This document shows positions 1-9,244 of a DNA stretch of 64,000 nucleotides, in pieces. How positions within the stretch are numbered: position 1 is the first letter of the stretch; each line of letters begins with the position of its first letter. Location of the stretch: NCBI RefSeq assembly GCF_026283965.1, contig NZ_JAPDPD010000016.1, forward strand, positions 1 to 64,000, written 5' to 3'. Position numbers and translations under genes: made by a program. The notes under the pieces were generated by a model. That model ran no database searches, was not told the origin of the DNA, and saw only the letters and a list, made by a program, of their open reading frames with translations. Source of the DNA: Dyella subtropica (GTDB lineage: Bacteria > Pseudomonadota > Gammaproteobacteria > Xanthomonadales > Rhodanobacteraceae).

Positions 1-78
1 CGAACTCGGAAGTGAAACGCAGCTGCGCCGATGGTAGTGTGGCATTGCCCATGCAAGAGTAGGTCACCGCCAGGGGCT
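1..78 (+). rRNA. rrf: 5S ribosomal RNA, 3' part
   Basis: The first ~78 bases match the 3' two-thirds of a proteobacterial 5S rRNA: the CGAACTCGGAAGTGAAACGC loop region, the GCGCCGATGGTAGTGTGG arm and the closing AGTAGGTCACCGCCAGG. The 5' part lies outside the window. It is followed at once by a strong terminator, so this is the end of an rRNA operon. The exact 3' end (76-80) is estimated by comparison with known 5S genes. Confidence 0.95.
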
Positions 79-85
79 TCATCCC

Positions 86-120
86 AAACCCTCCGTAGCT
101 CGCGCTACGGAGGGTTTTTC
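86..120 (+). terminator. rRNA operon terminator
   Basis: An 11-bp perfect stem (CCCTCCGTAGC at 89-99 with GCTACGGAGGG at 104-114), a 4-base loop and a run of five T at 115-119, about 10 bases after the 5S end. This is a textbook Rho-independent terminator. The A tract at 86-88 could make it partly bidirectional. Confidence 0.92.
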
Positions 121-302
121 TTTGCGGGAATTGAGGGCCAACTCACAGCGTTCTGTGCTTTGGCAGGGACTTAACGAACGTCGCGCGTGCATGGTGCGGC
201 CTCGACCGCAAAACTACGGCACGCCAAGCCTTGCCGAACCCTTGGCATCACCTATGATGCGGTAGCCAGCTGTATCAGACGCTGTGACCGAGGGAGTCCT
301 GC

Positions 303-986
303 GTGTTTGTCCATGTCGAAACCCGGCGTCGCCCGCGTCTGCAGTGGGCAACCATGTTGCTTGTCGTGCTCTGCGTACTCAGCTTTGTGGGGCTCGCACT
401 GATGCCGGCGCGGCAGCGCCTGTCCATGCTTCTCGAATGGGGCACGGTGCCAGCGAACATCTTCGACGCGCGCGAACCGATTCTTGCGCAACTGCATGAT
501 CCGTCCTTGCTCCGGCTGGTCACCGCCTTGTTCATTCACGTCGCCTGGCTACACGTGCTGGGCAACATGCTGTTCCTAGTGATCTTCGGCCTGTCTTCCG
601 AGCGTACGCTCGGCTCAACGCGGTTTCTGCTGCTATTTTTGCTGGGCGGGATTGTTGCCAATCTGGTCGGAGCGTTGTCGTTGGCCGGCGTACATTCGCC
701 CATCATCGGATGTAGCGGCGCGGTCTCGGCTGTACTTGGCGCTTACATCGCGCTGTTCCCCCGCGAACGCTTGGGTCTGGTACTGCCGTTGGGCTTGTAC
801 CTCGAATTCGTCCGCGTGCCCGCCTTCCTGTTGATTGGCATCTGGGTGTTGCTGCAGCTGCTTTTCAGCTATGCCGGTCCTAGTTACGGCGCCGTCGTGT
901 GGTGGACGCATATCGCCGGCTTCCTGTTTGGTGTGGTGTTTGCCTTGTTCTCACGCAAGGCGATCGCACGCCGCCTGCGCGGATAA
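303..986 (+). CDS. rhomboid family intramembrane serine protease
   Basis: A 227-residue integral membrane protein with six or so hydrophobic segments. The rhomboid catalytic serine lies in GCSGAVS (Ser138) and the partner histidine in WTHIAGFLFG (His203). The HVAWLHVLGNMLFL stretch (about 79-92) carries the conserved His and Asn of the family near the active site. Members cleave membrane-spanning substrates within the lipid bilayer of the inner membrane; the substrate here is unknown. The start is GTG. It is followed after 9 bases by a DUF1820 gene, so the two are probably cotranscribed. Family assignment is firm; the physiological role is not. Confidence 0.9.
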   Translation: MFVHVETRRRPRLQWATMLLVVLCVLSFVGLALMPARQRLSMLLEWGTVPANIFDAREPILAQLHDPSLLRLVTALFIHVAWLHVLGNMLFLVIFGLSSERTLGSTRFLLLFLLGGIVANLVGALSLAGVHSPIIGCSGAVSAVLGAYIALFPRERLGLVLPLGLYLEFVRVPAFLLIGIWVLLQLLFSYAGPSYGAVVWWTHIAGFLFGVVFALFSRKAIARRLRG

Positions 987-995
987 AATACGGCT

Positions 996-1319
996 ATGCG
1001 CACTAAGAAACTCTACAAAGTTACCTTCCTACATCTAGGCAAGAGCTACGAGCTGTATGCGCGGCATGTAGCCTCCAGTGGCTTATGGGGCTTTACCGAA
1101 GTGGGCGAGCTGGTATTCGAGCCGGTGGGCGAGGGCCTGCTGGTCGATCCCACCGAGGAAAAGCTGCGCGAGGAGTTCAAGGACACGCGCGTGCTGCACC
1201 TGCCGATGCAGTCGGTGGTTCGTATCGAGGAAGTCGAACGTAAGGGTGCTCTGGCCATTCGCGATGCGAACGATGGCCAGAAAGTGACACCGTTTCCGAT
1301 GCCGCCGCGCAGCCGCTGA
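996..1319 (+). CDS. DUF1820 family protein
   Basis: A 107-residue soluble protein of the DUF1820 family, found in many gammaproteobacteria and without an established function. The sequence starts MRTKKLYKVTFLHLGKSYEL and has alternating beta-strand-like segments followed by a positively charged tail ending PPRSR. No catalytic motif, signal peptide or membrane segment is seen. It lies 9 bases after the rhomboid gene on the same strand and converges on the glutamine amidotransferase gene, whose stop begins one base later. Confidence 0.8.
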   Translation: MRTKKLYKVTFLHLGKSYELYARHVASSGLWGFTEVGELVFEPVGEGLLVDPTEEKLREEFKDTRVLHLPMQSVVRIEEVERKGALAIRDANDGQKVTPFPMPPRSR

Positions 1320-1320
1320 C

Positions 1321-2046
1321 TCAGCGAGCCGCCGCCAGCCCGTGATGCCTCGCGAAATGGCGCAGTAGGCGCCGTGCGATCGGTGTTGGCGCTACCTGAC
1401 GGAAGGTGCCGTGCGGATCGAAGCCTTCCCTGTGCATGTCCTCGCGCTTGCGATGGATATAAGCGCGCATCACGTCCGCATTGAATTCCGGATGGAACTG
1501 CACGCTGACGGCCCGCTTGCCGTACCGCAGCAAGTGGTGCGGGTCGCGCGCGGAGCTGGCCAGCACCGTGGCACCCTTGGGCACTTCCATTACGCTCTGC
1601 TCGTGCGTGGTGTGTGCGCGAAAACTGGAAGGAAGGGCTGCGGCAAGAAGGTCCTGTTGCGCATGGGCCAGCACCTCGATCGGCAGCGTGCCGATCTCAC
1701 GCCCGCCCGGGAGGTAATCAACGCGTCCACCCAAGGCATGGGCCATCAGCTGATGGCCATAGCAAACCCCGAATATGGGCAACTCCGCGTCCATCGCATC
1801 GCGAATCCAGCCGGCCGTGCGTTCGCTCCAATCAGCACGTTCGGTGACCATGGCGGCGGATCCGGTGATCAAGGCACCGGCGACTTCGCGCGGCGGCGGC
1901 AAGGCTTCACCGGCGGCTACATCGATGATCCGGATCTCCTCCGGTGCCAGCTGAGCACTCAAGCGAAACCAGTGAGGAAAGTCGCCGTGGCGCGCGCGGA
2001 TAGAGTCGGGCGCGCGACCGGTGCGGATAATCAAGACGGGCTTCAT
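1321..2046 (-). CDS. class I glutamine amidotransferase
   Basis: A 241-residue stand-alone class I glutamine amidotransferase (GMP-synthase-like GATase1). The nucleophile elbow is GVCYGHQ (Cys95), the oxyanion region contains ITGSAAMV, and the catalytic His-x-Glu pair is in VQFHPEFN. Such proteins release ammonia from glutamine or act as gamma-glutamyl hydrolases; the acceptor cannot be told from sequence. There is no synthetase domain fused or next to it. It follows the secretion ATPase gene on the same strand with a 27-base gap, so it may be cotranscribed with it, though no functional link is evident. Confidence 0.85.
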   Translation of the reverse strand: MKPVLIIRTGRAPDSIRARHGDFPHWFRLSAQLAPEEIRIIDVAAGEALPPPREVAGALITGSAAMVTERADWSERTAGWIRDAMDAELPIFGVCYGHQLMAHALGGRVDYLPGGREIGTLPIEVLAHAQQDLLAAALPSSFRAHTTHEQSVMEVPKGATVLASSARDPHHLLRYGKRAVSVQFHPEFNADVMRAYIHRKREDMHREGFDPHGTFRQVAPTPIARRLLRHFARHHGLAAAR

Positions 2047-2073
2047 GCGTGGCTTGCCGTTACGTAATGCGCT

Positions 2074-3894
2074 TCAGGGTTGGTGATTGTCAGGTGCTTC
2101 AATCGGTGGCAATACAGTGAGCACTTCCTGCACCGTGGTCAATCCACGCGCCACTTGTGTCGCCGCCGAGATGCGCAAGGGGCGCATGCCTTCCGCCAGC
2201 GCAGCAGCACCGAAGCCACCAAGGTCGAGCTGGGCCGAAATGAGACCGCGCAATCGCGGCGACAGTTGCATCATTTCATAAACGCCGGTGCGACCCATGA
2301 AGCCTGTATTCCGGCACTCTAGGCAACCCATCGGTTTGAACACGGTTTCTGGAATCGGTAGCGCCCAACCGTGAGTGAGGGCCATCCATTCGTGTGGCTC
2401 CTGCGCGGTCGCCTGCTTGCAATGTGGGCATAGCGTTCTCACCAGTCGCTGCGCTACCACGCCGGTCAGCGTGGACTGGATCAAGTAATGCGGGACGCCG
2501 AGGTCGAGCAAACGTGTAACCGCGCTCGGCGCATCGTTGGTGTGCAAGGTGGACAACACCAGATGGCCGGTCAGTGAAGCCTGCACCGCCATCTGCGCCG
2601 TTTCCAAATCGCGGATCTCGCCGACCATGATGATGTCGGGGTCCTGACGCAGCAGGGTACGCACACCAGTGGCAAAATCGAGGTCGATCGACTGCTGCAC
2701 CTGCATCTGATTGAACTCGGGCGAGACCATTTCGATCGGGTCTTCCACCGTGCACACATTGAGTTCAGGCGTAGCCAGATGCTTCAACGTGGAGTACAGC
2801 GTGGTGGTTTTGCCCGAGCCGGTAGGGCCGGTGACCAACACGATGCCATGCGGGCGCTCCACCATGCCACGCCAGAGGGCACCCTCGTCGGGAGAAAACC
2901 CGAGCTGCGAGAAATCCTTGGCGACGATGTCCGGATCAAAAATACGCATCACCACCTTCTCGCCGAATGCGGTCGGCATGGTGGAAATGCGCAGCTCTAC
3001 TTCGCGACCGGAGGATGAGCGGGTCTTGATGCGGCCATCCTGCGGGCGGCGCTTCTCGGCCACATCCATGCGCGAAAGGATCTTGATGCGCGCCGTCACT
3101 GCCGTCATCACCGGTGGCGGCAGCTCGAACACCTTGTGCATCACGCCATCGATGCGGAAACGCATTTGACCGGCTTCGCGGCGTGGCTCCAGGTGAATAT
3201 CCGACGCGCGCTGCTCGAAGGCGTACTGCAGCAACCAGTCGACGATGTGCACGACATGGCGGTCGTCCGCACCCACCTCGCCACTCTTGCCCAACTCCAC
3301 AAGTTGCTCGAAGTTGAGAATGGAGGATGAGTCGTAGCCCGTGGTCTTGGCATCCTGTGCCAGCTGGATCGAGCGTTGGACGCCGTAGAACTCCAGGAGG
3401 TAGCGATTGATGTCCAGCGGGTTGGCTACCACCCGGCGCACATCCCGGCGCAACATATGGGCAAGATCGGTCGCCCAGCCCGCATCGAACGGCTCACAGG
3501 TAGCAAAAGTGACCTCACCCGGCGCGGCCGCTACCGGCAGAATGCGGTGGCGCTGTGCGTAGGCATGGCTGACCACCTGCGTTACCGCGGCAGCGTTGAT
3601 CTTCATCGGATCGATCTTCAGATACGACAGGCCTGCCTGCGCCGCAAGCCATTCGGTCAGCGCTTCCAGGCTCAGCGGGCGCCCAGGCTCGCGTTGATTG
3701 GGTAGCTTGGCGTTGGCGATCAATACCAACGGATGCAACTCCACCGTGGCACGTCCGCCACGCGAGCCCATCCTTACGTGCTTGGCGTCGTCGGCCAGCA
3801 GAAATCCGTCCACGACCAGGGCGGCCAACACGTCGTCCAGCGCGAGCCGACCCCGTCGGCCCAGCAGAGACGCGATTTGCGGTGAGGCTGCCAT
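2074..3894 (-). CDS. GspE/PulE/PilB-family secretion or pilus assembly ATPase
   Basis: A 606-residue cytoplasmic hexameric ATPase of the type II secretion/type IV pilus family. An N-terminal MshEN-like domain (to about 160) precedes the ATPase core: Asp box MRFRIDG, Walker A GPTGSGKT (356-363), the TVEDPIE motif, Walker B IIMVGEIRD (421-429) and the His box TGHLVLSTLHTND. A four-cysteine metal site follows (Cys489, Cys492, Cys524, Cys527), typical of GspE/PilB. No other secretion or pilus gene is nearby, so whether it serves a T2SS, a pilus or a homologous system cannot be decided. Divergent from glyQ across 92 bases, where TATACT at 3951-3956 is a plausible glyQ -10 box. Confidence 0.9.
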   Translation of the reverse strand: MAASPQIASLLGRRGRLALDDVLAALVVDGFLLADDAKHVRMGSRGGRATVELHPLVLIANAKLPNQREPGRPLSLEALTEWLAAQAGLSYLKIDPMKINAAAVTQVVSHAYAQRHRILPVAAAPGEVTFATCEPFDAGWATDLAHMLRRDVRRVVANPLDINRYLLEFYGVQRSIQLAQDAKTTGYDSSSILNFEQLVELGKSGEVGADDRHVVHIVDWLLQYAFEQRASDIHLEPRREAGQMRFRIDGVMHKVFELPPPVMTAVTARIKILSRMDVAEKRRPQDGRIKTRSSSGREVELRISTMPTAFGEKVVMRIFDPDIVAKDFSQLGFSPDEGALWRGMVERPHGIVLVTGPTGSGKTTTLYSTLKHLATPELNVCTVEDPIEMVSPEFNQMQVQQSIDLDFATGVRTLLRQDPDIIMVGEIRDLETAQMAVQASLTGHLVLSTLHTNDAPSAVTRLLDLGVPHYLIQSTLTGVVAQRLVRTLCPHCKQATAQEPHEWMALTHGWALPIPETVFKPMGCLECRNTGFMGRTGVYEMMQLSPRLRGLISAQLDLGGFGAAALAEGMRPLRISAATQVARGLTTVQEVLTVLPPIEAPDNHQP

Positions 3895-3986
3895 GCGTCA
3901 GATTCCTCTTGGTTTTCAGCCCGCGATAAGGCAGAAGCATAGCGCGCCGCTATACTAACTCGCTTTATTCCAGGTCACGGAAAGCC

Positions 3987-4894
<908 letters not shown>

Positions 4895-4898
<4 letters not shown>

Positions 4899-7042
4899 GC
4901 GCCGCCAAGTCTTTGCTGATCGAGCTGGGCACGGAAGAACTGCCGCCGAAAGCGCTCGACGAACTGGCCTCTGCTTTCCAGCGGGGTATCTGCGACGGGT
5001 TGGCCAAGCGTGGCATAGAGGCTTCGCTGGATCTCGCCACGGCGTATGCCTCGCCGCGTCGTTTGGCCGTCCATATCCCTGGCGTCGCCGTCACTCAGCC
5101 AGAGCAGGCCATCGAACGCCGCGGTCCCGCACTCAATGCTGCCATGGATGCCGAAGGCCAGCCGAGCAAGGCATTGCAGGGCTTCGCGCAGTCCTGTGGT
5201 GTCACCGTCGAGCAGTTGGAAAAGCTGGAAACCGACAAGGGGTCCTGGTTCGTGTTCCGGGCTGTGAAGCCGGGTCAGCGAGTGGCGACCTTACTGCCGG
5301 AAATCGTCGACGAAGCGCTCAAAGGTCTACCGATTCCCAAGCCGATGCGCTGGAGCGATCACGACTACAGCTTCGTGCGCCCGGCCCATTGGCTGGTGAT
5401 GCTGCACGGCGCGGATATCGTCGACGGCGAAGTGCTGGGCCTCAAGAGTGGCCGAAAGTCGCGCGGTCATCGCTTCATGCATGCGCAGCCGGTGCATGTG
5501 GCTGATGCGGACAGTTGGCTGGACGCGATGCGCGTCGCCAACGTATTGGCCGATCCGGTCGAGCGTCGCCAGCGCATCCGCGACGAGGTGGCCAAGGCTG
5601 CGAAACAGACCGGCGGTCAGCCGCAGCTGGACGATGCCCTGCTCAACGAAATCGCCAATCTCACCGAGTGGCCGACGGCGATCGCCTGCACCTTCGAGCG
5701 CGAGTTCCTCACCGTGCCGCCGGAAGCTCTGGTCACCACCATGGAGACCAACCAGAAATTCGTACCGGTGTTCGACGCCGCCGGCAAGCTCACCGAGCAC
5801 TTCATCGGTGTTGCCAATATCGACAGCAAGAATCCGATCGAGATTCGCAAAGGCTACGAGCGTGTGATTCGTCCGCGCTTTGCCGACGCCAAGTTCTTCT
5901 GGGACGAAGACCTGAAGACACCACTGGCCGGCTACCAGGATCAGCTGAAGAACGTCACCTACCAACAGGCGCTCGGCAGCCTGTGGGACAAGAGCGTGCG
6001 TGTGGCCGAACTGGCCCGCATCATCGCCAATCGGGTGGACGTAGACGCCAGCGAGGCCACTCGCGCCGCTGCGCTCAGCAAGTGCGATCTGCTGACCCGG
6101 ATGGTCGGAGAATTCCCCGAGTTGCAGGGCGTGATGGGGCGTTACTACGCCAGCCATCACGGCGAAGTCGCCGAAGTGGCTGACGCGCTGGACAGCTATT
6201 ACCAGCCGCGCTTCGCCGGTGACGCCATCGCCGCCGGCAAGGTCGGTCAGGTGCTGGCGGTAGCCGAGCGCCTTGATACATTGGCCGGCATTTTCGCCGT
6301 GGGCCTCAAGCCCAGCGGCAACAAGGATCCGTTCGCACTGCGCCGCGCGGCACTGGGCCTGGCCCGCACCCTGGTGGAAGGCAAGCTGGAACTCGACCTT
6401 AAGGGGAGCTTCGTCGAGGCGCTGGAGCTCATTCCGGACGCTGCATTGGCCGCAGGCATCAAGCCAGGCAAGGACGGCAAGGCGCCGCCGCTGGATGCCG
6501 GCAAGCGCCGCGCCACGCTGGTCGAAGAGCTGTACGACTTCGTGATTGAACGCCTGCGTGGCTATTACGCCGAACAGGGTTTCACCGGTGAACAGTTCGA
6601 GGCTGTGCTGGCCGTGGCGCCGGCATCGCTGGTCGATTTCGATCGGCGTCTGCGTGCAGTGGCCGAGTTCGGTCGTCGCCCGGAGGCACTCAGCCTCGCC
6701 GCTGCCAACAAGCGCGTCGCGAATATCCTGCGTAAGCAGGCAGAGGAGGCCGGTACGCCGGCGGTGGGTACGGCGGTCGATCCGACCCATTTCGAAGCCG
6801 ATGCCGAGCGCCACCTGGCCACGGCCCTCGACGCGGCGAAATCCGATACCGCCTGTGCGCTGCAATCCGGCGACTACACCGCCGTGCTGGCGCGATTGGC
6901 TCAGCTGCAAGCACCGGTCGATGCGTTCTTCGACAACGTGTTGGTCAACGCCGAAAACCCTGCGGTACGCGCCAATCGTCTGGCTTTGTTGGGGCAGCTC
7001 AAGGCGCAATTCACCGCCATCGCGGATATCGCTCGCCTCTGA
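4895..7042 (+). CDS. glyS: glycine--tRNA ligase beta subunit
   Basis: A 715-residue beta subunit, which binds and discriminates tRNA-Gly in the alpha2-beta2 enzyme. It begins [15 protein letters not shown], the conserved start of the family, has the central HD-like domain, and ends with the anticodon-binding-like region containing [14 protein letters not shown]. Length is normal (about 690-720). It overlaps glyQ by four bases and is followed 20 bases downstream by a strong intrinsic terminator, so glyQS is a two-gene operon. Confidence 0.98.
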
Positions 7043-7063
7043 GCGATGTCGATCCCGCGGCAC

Positions 7064-7093
7064 AAAAAACGGCAGCCCTGGGCTGCCGTTTTT
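7064..7093 (+). terminator. glyQS terminator, probably bidirectional
   Basis: ACGGCAGCCC and GGGCTGCCGT (69-78 and 80-89 of the 7000 series) form a near-perfect stem with a minimal loop, flanked by A6 on the left and T5 on the right. The symmetric A and T tracts suggest it also ends transcription of the convergent XRE regulator gene. Confidence 0.9.
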
Positions 7094-7116
7094 CTATCCC
7101 TCAACTGCCCAAGGAA

Positions 7117-7680
7117 TCAGATCGTCTGGCGGTCGCGCTTGAGCCGGTCGGCCAGGCGATGGTTGAACGCCACCATCTCCGTAGCATCCACGTCATTGCC
7201 GCCCGGACCGAGAATTTCGTAGAGGTCGGACAGCAAATCGGCATTATCCGCCAGCGAAAGATGGCTCTCGGCCAGATCCAGCTCCGACTGCAGGATGCGC
7301 AGTGCAGTATTCAGGCGCATCGGGTCCATGGCCAGGCCGGTGGCATGCAGCGTGTCCGCGGCGCTGCGCAACTTGGTGCGTCGGTGCGAAAGCGAGGTCT
7401 CGGAACTGTTCTGTTCCTCTCCACTCGTCATGGCGTCAGTCTGAATGGTGCCTTCGCCGGCTACCAGCCAGACGAGAGAAATCCCTAGGGTTTTAGCCAG
7501 AGTCACGCAACGGGCGCGGGAGGGATCCGTGTTTCCGTCGCGCCAACTGCGGACTACCCCCTCAGAAAAACCGCACATTCGAGCGATTTCAGTGACGCTC
7601 CCAACACGCTGGATCAGCACCTTAATGCGATCCGCGAAAGTTCCCGCATTCTGGGACATCGTATTTAGTTGCGTAGCCAT
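7117..7680 (-). CDS. XRE-family helix-turn-helix regulator (phage-repressor-like)
   Basis: A 187-residue protein with an N-terminal HTH_XRE/phage CI-type domain (about residues 14-70: FADRIKVLIQRVGSVTEIA, then CGFSEGVVRSWRDGNTDPSR and LAKTLGISLVWLVAGEG). The C-terminal part is helical and acidic with no peptidase or known ligand domain. The ATG at 7680 has a good ribosome site (AGGAG six bases upstream). No partner gene lies next to it; about 590 non-coding bases separate it from the lipoprotein gene. DNA binding is firm, targets are unknown. Confidence 0.85.
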   Translation of the reverse strand: MATQLNTMSQNAGTFADRIKVLIQRVGSVTEIARMCGFSEGVVRSWRDGNTDPSRARCVTLAKTLGISLVWLVAGEGTIQTDAMTSGEEQNSSETSLSHRRTKLRSAADTLHATGLAMDPMRLNTALRILQSELDLAESHLSLADNADLLSDLYEILGPGGNDVDATEMVAFNHRLADRLKRDRQTI

Positions 7681-8274
7681 GGGGGCTCCTAGGCAGTCTG
7701 GCAGTTGACTTTTACTCAGTTGGCTTTCGAAACGCTTACGACGATGCGATGGGAGGCCGTTATTACACGGGGGCCCTTCCTGCGATCTTCATCTGGATTC
7801 GTCACTTATTGCGGAGTAATCCGTAAGAAATCCAGTCTCTGAGCGGGAAAACGCACGAGCCTCGATTTGGAGTACTTGGTCTTGCGCAGAGAGGGCTGTT
7901 GCTGCCTTTTGGCTTCGCAACTTCATTAAGACCTGAGCTTTACCTCGGACCTGTTTCTTAAGACGCCTCGAAAACCTCCACTCCGCGTCGTAATCCTTGG
8001 GTCTCGGGATAGTGTTGTGAGCACCGCCTCGATCCGTTTCGGGCTATGTCTTCGTCGGCCAAACTAGCCCGGAACGTGGTGAAGGTCGCCACACGATGTC
8101 CGATCAGGATTGCGACAGGCTTCCCCTTCGGTGGCGTATGGAGCGTCTTGTTCCTATTGACTTTTCCGCGCGGATAATTTTCGGTATGCTTGGAACTTCC
8201 CCCGCGATTACCCCGGCGCACTGCGTCAAATCATGGTCTCGCGCCCCCGTTTCATCGATTGATTGAGGTTCCAC
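7681..8274. other. 594-base gap with no convincing gene
   Basis: The region between the divergent XRE regulator and lipoprotein genes. The one 87-codon minus-strand ORF (7958-8221) has no family-like character and no ribosome site. A near-palindrome TTGCGGA-GTAA-TCCGTAA lies at 7809-7826, about 130 bases upstream of the XRE start, and could be its operator (inference). The last part before the lipoprotein gene is AT-richer and includes TTGACT (8157-8162) and GGATAATTTT, but their spacing does not make a standard promoter. Confidence 0.4.
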
Positions 8275-9141
8275 ATGCGCAGGTTGGTTTGGTCGCTGAT
8301 GTCAGTGGCAGCGTTGGCTCTCGCCGGCTGCAATTCTTCGGATAAGTCGCAGCCCGCGGCACAGGGTGGCGAGCCCGCTACGGCGGCAGCAGGTCCGGCA
8401 GCCAAGGCCAATGCGGTCAGCGGCACCGTGACGCTGCGCGATGCGGCTCAGCTCTCGCCGCAGGCCAAGCTGGAGATCAAGCTGATCGACGTGACGGCGC
8501 AGGATGCCCCGCCTCTGGCCAGCAAGACGATCGATCCCGCGGCCAGCATGCCGCAGTCGTTCGAGCTGGACTTCAATCCGGCCGACGTGAACCCGGCCGA
8601 CATCATCATCGTGCAGGCCGTGCTGACCGACGGTGACCGCCGTTACACCGCGCCGCTGCAGTCGCCCGTGCTGACCAAGGGCGCCGCCAGCCAGGTGTCG
8701 ATCCAGCTGGTGGGTGAGCAGACCCCGGGCGAGAAGCAGCTGGCTGCGTTCAATGGCGTGCAGAAGCAGATCGGCGGCATGAAGATCACCCCGGGCCAGA
8801 AGCTCGAAGCCAATGTCTCGCGCAGTTGGCAGGTGTTCCGCGAAGCAGGCGAAGTGAAGTTCATCCGCGAGCAGGTCGACTACGGCGACAAGGGCTTTAC
8901 CAGTACCGATTACGGCTTCAAAGACGGCAAGCCGTGGGTGGTAGTGCAGCAGAAGAAGGCCAGCAAAGACGCCAAGCCCACCTCCACCGAGCGTGCCGGC
9001 TGGAACGGCGAGGGCGCGCTGGTGCTGAAGCAGACGCAGGCTGGCAGCAAGACCGAGGTGCTGGGTGACGACGAAGCCGCCAGTCTGCAAAAGCAGGCGC
9101 AGGCCATTCTGAGTCTGGCCACCGGCGGCAAGGGCAAGTAA
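8275..9141 (+). CDS. YbaY-family lipoprotein
   Basis: A 288-residue exported lipoprotein. The signal peptide MRRLVWSLMSVAALALAGC carries a lipobox (LAGC), so Cys19 would be acylated. Residues about 35-150 match the YbaY/YscW-type lipoprotein fold (VSGTVTLRDAAQLSPQAKLEI, ASKTIDPAASMPQSFELDF). The remaining half is a lineage-specific C-terminal extension of unknown function rich in Lys, Gly and Gln. An upstream TTG at 8263 is in frame, but the ATG at 8275 is preferred because it follows TTGAGG and begins a proper lipoprotein signal. A terminator follows. Confidence 0.82.
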   Translation: MRRLVWSLMSVAALALAGCNSSDKSQPAAQGGEPATAAAGPAAKANAVSGTVTLRDAAQLSPQAKLEIKLIDVTAQDAPPLASKTIDPAASMPQSFELDFNPADVNPADIIIVQAVLTDGDRRYTAPLQSPVLTKGAASQVSIQLVGEQTPGEKQLAAFNGVQKQIGGMKITPGQKLEANVSRSWQVFREAGEVKFIREQVDYGDKGFTSTDYGFKDGKPWVVVQQKKASKDAKPTSTERAGWNGEGALVLKQTQAGSKTEVLGDDEAASLQKQAQAILSLATGGKGK

Positions 9142-9182
9142 GCCAGCCGTCTGGACGTCCAAACGGACGTCCACCCATGAAA

Positions 9183-9212
9183 AAACCGTCCGCGCGAGCG
9201 GACGGCTTTTTG
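9183..9212 (+). terminator. terminator after the lipoprotein gene
   Basis: CCGTCCGC at 9186-9193 pairs with GCGGACGG at 9198-9205 over a GCGA loop, with A5-6 before and T5 after. It sits between convergent genes and its A tract allows it to serve the autotransporter gene as well. Confidence 0.88.
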
Positions 9213-9244
9213 TTTGGGCGAAGGTCGGCTCGGAAGCCGACGAT

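Noticed and set aside
5327-7063. Long minus-strand ORF (578 codons) opposite glyS
   Set aside because: It is the antisense shadow of a clearly real glyS; its composition is low in recognisable motifs and typical of reverse frames in GC-rich genes.
7958-8221. 87-codon minus-strand ORF in the XRE-lipoprotein gap
   Set aside because: No ribosome site, no family-like pattern, and a composition unlike its neighbours; not called as a gene.
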